Below are positions 4,511 through 7,352 of a stretch of 7,352 nt of DNA, one piece after another (the first letter of the stretch is position 1; every line of letters starts with the position of its first letter). The position numbers and the translations under genes are program-made. The DNA is from JAMOBE01 sp039908285 (GTDB lineage Bacteria > Pseudomonadota > Alphaproteobacteria > Rhodospirillales > Rhodospirillaceae). The notes below the pieces were generated by a model. It was not told the DNA's origin. It saw only the letters and a program-made list of their open reading frames with translations, and did not search any database. Location: the NCBI GenBank assembly GCA_039908285.1, contig JAMOBE010000138.1, positions 1 to 7,352 on the forward strand. Reading direction: 5' to 3'.

Positions 4511-6487
4511 ATGAAAAGCAAAAATATTGCAAATGAAAATGACGGAGAGGATGCGGGCAAGGCCGTTGTTTCCGTTCTCTGGGCCTCTGGCTGTATTGGG
4601 GCACTATATGGACTCGGCTCCATAAATATATATGTTCTGATGCCACAGTTGAGATTCCTTGCAGGAATGGTCGCAGTCCCAATGAAGGCACCAGGATCTG
4701 CGATCCTGCTTGATACGACAACACCTTTTTCTCTATTTTTGGCGGGAATGCTTCGGGCTGGACTGCCAGAACTATTTATTTATGCTTTTCTCTCGTGCCT
4801 AATCTGCGCCATTTACGCCCAAGCGTTGTCGCTGATTGCCTTCGCATATTCACGCCATGTATATTTCGCCGTAGTTGTAGGTGTAGCAGCAGTCATTACG
4901 GGGGCTTTTCTTCAGGGTGCCGACTACCCGATTGAACTCACTCTCGCAATCCCAGGAAACTTTGGTCTTGGCTTCGCTATCCTCGCTATATCCTTCCTAC
5001 ACAATCGAATGTGGGGGGGGATCTCGCTGCTTGTGCCGTTGACGGCAACGGTTCATCCAACCCTGGCCGCAGTGTTGATGGTCCTGACGGCTCTGGTTAT
5101 GTATTCCGAGCGACAAGCGTCCGCCATACGCCTACGTCTCGACCTTCTGGGGACAGGTCTTCTCGTCGCGGTGCTTGGTTGGATATCAGTCTGGATGTGG
5201 GTGCCACAAATTCCGATGCAGACAGGAGATCCAACACTGTTTATGGATTATATGGATCTTTGGGATTATCACCGCAACAGACCATTTGATTTGCGTGCCG
5301 CGATGATTGTTCTTCAGGTCATGGCAGTGGTAACCGCGGCTGCCGTCAATCGGCGCGGAATGCGTACCGCGTCTCTGACCACCACGTACTGCGGGCTCAT
5401 CGGCATCGCGAGTTACATAGGGTTCCATGTTCTTCGTCCCTACCTCCACCTTACACCGACGATACTTATCGCCATGCCGAACAGGCTGCTCAATCTGCCG
5501 GAAGTCATGACTTTGCCTGTCGTGGGGGGTATACTGTTCAATTCTCGAGGGCTGTTGGCACGCGTGTCCCTCCTTGCCCTTGCCATCGGAGTTGCGGCTT
5601 GGGTTGCATTGACGTGGACGCAGTTCCATTCAATGCCTACGATGAACACGGGGATCCTTGGAAGTCTATTTGTCAGCACCTTGGCCGTCGTATCGTGTCG
5701 TGGTGCAACAATCCCGATGAATTCAGGTATGCGACGTCTCCGAACAGTCGTGGTGAACGTCGGCTTGGAGGCATCTCGCCTCCTTCCATGGCGGAGGGGC
5801 GTCTCGGAGCAGGTCAATAAGAATCCAGATCCAGATCCAGATCCAGATTCCAAACAACGTCCCTGGCGCATCGCGATGGGAAACATCATGACGGTGCTTC
5901 GTATGTTGTGGCAGCGTAATGAGAAACCCGCAGGGGAGTACGGTCGACGTAACCTGCTTCATTTTTGGTTCGTAGTAGGGGTGGTTTCCATCGTCGTGGG
6001 CATCCGAAGCGTAGCCAAGGTTGGCTACTTCATCGACCTGAAGCGGAGTCAAGAGAGTATTCTAGAGCGGGTCAACGACGGCTCCCCGATCCTTAGCCTT
6101 GACAGATGGATTCCTGAAAAGATGTTTGTCTCAAATCCTTCTGTTATTGATATAACATCTCTGGATGGCGCCGCGTATGTTACTCGTGTATTGCCGACAG
6201 TCGCCAAATTGCTTGGTGATGTTTATGACATTGATTTTCGCAATCCTCCCCCTGCATTGCGGCAAACAGCATCGCTGATTGGACCAGATGGACTGGGTCC
6301 AGCCATAGATTCCAAATCAACCAAGGATTGGCAGAGACTGGCTGATATATACGGTTTTAAATATATCATCGCAGATTCCACGCGTCAATTGCCATTGCCC
6401 GTTGAAGTGAAGGTCAGAAGTTTGACGATCTATAAGATCCAACCAAATCATTTGCCGATTGGAGGCCTCCTATTGTGGCAAAAATAA
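4511..6487 (+). CDS. Polytopic membrane protein, GT-C glycosyltransferase-like
   Basis: This 658-aa protein has about nine to eleven predicted membrane helices between residues 18 and 396. A cytosolic-looking linker (397-483) contains the repeat NPDPDPDPDS (438-447). One more helix follows (about 484-503), then a soluble C-terminal domain (505-658) with WQRLADIYGFKYIIADS at 607-623. The layout, the Tyr/Asn-rich start (LYGLGSINIY) and a helix with TATVHPTLAAVL (178-189) recall membrane glycosyltransferase-like proteins of the GT-C superfamily, which use polyprenyl-phosphate sugars at the periplasmic face. I cannot name a specific family, and the usual acidic catalytic motif in the first loop is not obvious. 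The GC content is visibly lower than in the flanking genes, and codon use includes many A/T-ending codons, suggesting transfer. The start ATG follows only a weak GGA signal (4501-4503), but the first helix begins soon after, so the start is reasonable. It carries a G8 run and a hexanucleotide microsatellite. Confidence 0.8.
   Translation: MKSKNIANENDGEDAGKAVVSVLWASGCIGALYGLGSINIYVLMPQLRFLAGMVAVPMKAPGSAILLDTTTPFSLFLAGMLRAGLPELFIYAFLSCLICAIYAQALSLIAFAYSRHVYFAVVVGVAAVITGAFLQGADYPIELTLAIPGNFGLGFAILAISFLHNRMWGGISLLVPLTATVHPTLAAVLMVLTALVMYSERQASAIRLRLDLLGTGLLVAVLGWISVWMWVPQIPMQTGDPTLFMDYMDLWDYHRNRPFDLRAAMIVLQVMAVVTAAAVNRRGMRTASLTTTYCGLIGIASYIGFHVLRPYLHLTPTILIAMPNRLLNLPEVMTLPVVGGILFNSRGLLARVSLLALAIGVAAWVALTWTQFHSMPTMNTGILGSLFVSTLAVVSCRGATIPMNSGMRRLRTVVVNVGLEASRLLPWRRGVSEQVNKNPDPDPDPDSKQRPWRIAMGNIMTVLRMLWQRNEKPAGEYGRRNLLHFWFVVGVVSIVVGIRSVAKVGYFIDLKRSQESILERVNDGSPILSLDRWIPEKMFVSNPSVIDITSLDGAAYVTRVLPTVAKLLGDVYDIDFRNPPPALRQTASLIGPDGLGPAIDSKSTKDWQRLADIYGFKYIIADSTRQLPLPVEVKVRSLTIYKIQPNHLPIGGLLLWQK
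5013..5020 (+). repeat. G8 homopolymer inside membrane protein gene
   Basis: Eight consecutive G encode the Trp-Gly-Gly of MWGGIS (residues 167-172). A one-base slip here would truncate the protein within its fourth or fifth membrane helix. Poly-G tracts of this length within surface-glycan genes act as phase-variation switches in some bacteria. Whether this one varies cannot be told from one sequence. Confidence 0.9.
5823..5848 (+). repeat. (ATCCAG)4 hexanucleotide microsatellite
   Basis: Four perfect ATCCAG units and a partial fifth are present, encoding alternating Pro-Asp in the cytosolic-looking linker of the membrane protein. The 6-bp period keeps the frame, so copy-number change would alter linker length rather than switch the gene off. 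Confidence 0.95.
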
Positions 6488-6715
6488 ATACATAATATTT
6501 GTCACTACGGAAACGCAACCGGATATAGTCCATTGCATCATGGGTCCCCTCATTTTTCTTGTTCGAGTTTTATTGTGAATTCCGATGGCAGATAGGTTCT
6601 TCCGTTTCCATCGAATCGCCTTCGAGCCCAGTTTCGACGGTATCGCCGAAAGAATCCAACCCCATCAATATAGCGCAAACTTGTGTCCGGATAACCGGGT
6701 GCGGTACAGGAGTTC
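6488..6715 (+). promoter_or_regulatory. Leader region of mutY with candidate sigma-70 promoter
   Basis: TTGTCA (6499-6504) and TATAGT (6524-6529) each match the sigma-70 consensus at five of six positions, with a 19-nt spacer that is slightly long. The site lies just after the membrane protein's stop codon and points towards mutY, giving a leader of about 180 nt. No convincing terminator for the membrane protein gene was found. The stretch remains AT-richer than mutY until about 6690, which marks the right edge of the low-GC segment. It also holds the doubtful 44-codon ORF described separately. Confidence 0.35.
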
Positions 6716-6719
6716 ATGA
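6585..6719 (+). CDS. Doubtful 44-aa ORF overlapping mutY start
   Basis: An ATG-started frame (MADRFFRFHRIAFEPSF..., ending NRVRYRSS) stops at 6717-6719, forming an ATGA overlap with the mutY start codon at 6716. Such overlaps are typical of translational coupling. Against it, no clear ribosome-binding site precedes the ATG (upstream is TTGTGAATTCCG), the peptide matches nothing I recognise, and a frame this long can arise by chance. It may be a chance frame or the tail of a broken gene. Confidence 0.2.
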   Translation: MADRFFRFHRIAFEPSFDGIAERIQPHQYSANLCPDNRVRYRSS

Positions 6720-7352
6720 GCTGCAGATCGCTCCTTCACCCGATTGCCCTGAAGTCGGATGCCGCCGATCTTCGGGATCGTCTGCTGGCCTGGTACGATC
6801 GCCAGCGCCGGGTGCTGCCCTGGCGCGCAGCAGCTGGGGAGACGCCGGATCCCTACCGGGTGTGGCTCAGCGAGATCATGCTGCAGCAGACCACGGTCGC
6901 TGCCGTGATCCCCTATTTCGAGAGCTTCGTTCAGCGCTGGCCCAGCCTGGGCGACCTGGCGCGGGCGGATCTGGATGAGGTGCTCGCCGCCTGGGCCGGG
7001 CTTGGCTATTACGCCCGCGCCCGCAACCTCCACAAGTGCGCCCGCCTGCTGGTGGAGGGCCGGGGCGGCCATCTGCCCGAGGACGAGGCCGAGCTGCGGT
7101 CGCTTCCCGGCGTCGGGGCCTACACGGCGGCGGCCATCGCCGCCATCGCCTTTGGCCACCCCGCCACCGCCGTCGATGGCAACGTCGAGCGGGTGATGGC
7201 CCGCCTGTTCGCCGTGACCGAGCCCCTGCCCGCCGTCCGCAGCCACCTCGCCGCCCTGGCCGCCGGCCTCACATCGGACGACAGGGCCGGAGACCATGTG
7301 CAGGCGTTGATGGATCTGGGGGCCACCGTATGCACGCCCCGCCGCCCCGCCT
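6716..7352 (+). CDS. mutY: A/G-specific adenine DNA glycosylase MutY, 3' end outside window
   Basis: The first 212 codons of MutY are present; the gene runs off the window end. MutY removes adenine mispaired with 8-oxoguanine in the GO repair pathway. Visible features, in order, are LPWR (34-37), the catalytic-Glu block VWLSEIMLQQTTVAAVIPYF (49-68, Glu53), GLGYYARARNLHK (95-107), the helix-hairpin-helix LPGVGAYTAAAIAAI (130-144), and VDGNVERVMAR with the catalytic Asp154 (153-163). The first Cys of the [4Fe-4S] cluster is visible at 206 (VCTPRRP); the other three cysteines and the C-terminal NUDIX-like 8-oxoG recognition domain must lie beyond the window. The ATG is the first start after an in-frame stop at 6692 and is preceded by AGGAG (6708-6712), only 3 nt away, which is tight. 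Codon use is GC-rich, core-genome style, in contrast with the gene before it. Confidence 0.97.
   Translation, partial: MSCRSLLHPIALKSDAADLRDRLLAWYDRQRRVLPWRAAAGETPDPYRVWLSEIMLQQTTVAAVIPYFESFVQRWPSLGDLARADLDEVLAAWAGLGYYARARNLHKCARLLVEGRGGHLPEDEAELRSLPGVGAYTAAAIAAIAFGHPATAVDGNVERVMARLFAVTEPLPAVRSHLAALAAGLTSDDRAGDHVQALMDLGATVCTPRRPA

Noticed and set aside
6531..6570. Terminator after the membrane protein gene
   Set aside because: CCAT-N6-ATGG near 6531-6544 followed by CATTTTT forms only a 4-bp stem, too weak to call.
6559..6978. 139-codon plus-strand frame entering mutY
   Set aside because: It starts at a TTG without a ribosome-binding site and overlaps mutY in a different frame; the mutY frame carries all conserved motifs.

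Overview
The window looks like a chromosomal segment from a GC-rich, motile alphaproteobacterium, probably Rhodospirillaceae and possibly Magnetospirillum-like. This rests on the GC-rich coding style, a soluble PAS protein paired with a chemotaxis transducer, a CCCTC/GAGGG intergenic palindrome and the look of the MutY protein. No 16S rRNA or other decisive marker is present, so the assignment is an inference.

Left part (1-2800, all genes on the minus strand). Transcription probably starts right of 2800. It reads first through a short PAS-domain protein of Aer type, then through a methyl-accepting chemotaxis protein (MCP) that overlaps the PAS gene by 26 bp. An FkbM-family SAM-dependent methyltransferase follows 88 bp later. 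Together the first two genes have the parts of an aerotaxis receptor (PAS, membrane anchor, HAMP-like linker, signalling hairpin) on two polypeptides. A GC-rich 12-bp hairpin at 12-41 closes this side.

Middle (2801-3828). A divergent intergenic region containing a C9 tract separates the chemotaxis pair from a plus-strand gene for an unrecognised small exported or membrane-anchored protein (3100-3687). A large nested palindrome (3761-3828) follows it.

Mobile-element debris (3828-4510). A fragment of an IS4-type DDE transposase (minus strand) carries four perfect copies of a 27-bp tandem repeat at its broken end. A C-terminal fragment of an IS66-type transposase (plus strand) has an internal frame-breaking deletion. 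Between them lies AT-richer sequence with no recognised gene.

Right part (4511-7352). A 658-codon polytopic membrane protein with clearly lower GC than the flanks starts 24 bp after the IS66 remnant's stop codon. It resembles GT-C-fold membrane glycosyltransferases and contains a G8 run and an (ATCCAG)n microsatellite. After an AT-richer leader with a possible promoter and a doubtful 44-codon ORF, GC-rich core sequence resumes with mutY (A/G-specific adenine glycosylase), which runs off the window end. The stretch from about 3830 to 6700 therefore looks like an acquired, IS-scarred segment between core-like genes. The most interesting points are the split Aer-like receptor and the repeat- and IS-associated low-GC membrane protein.
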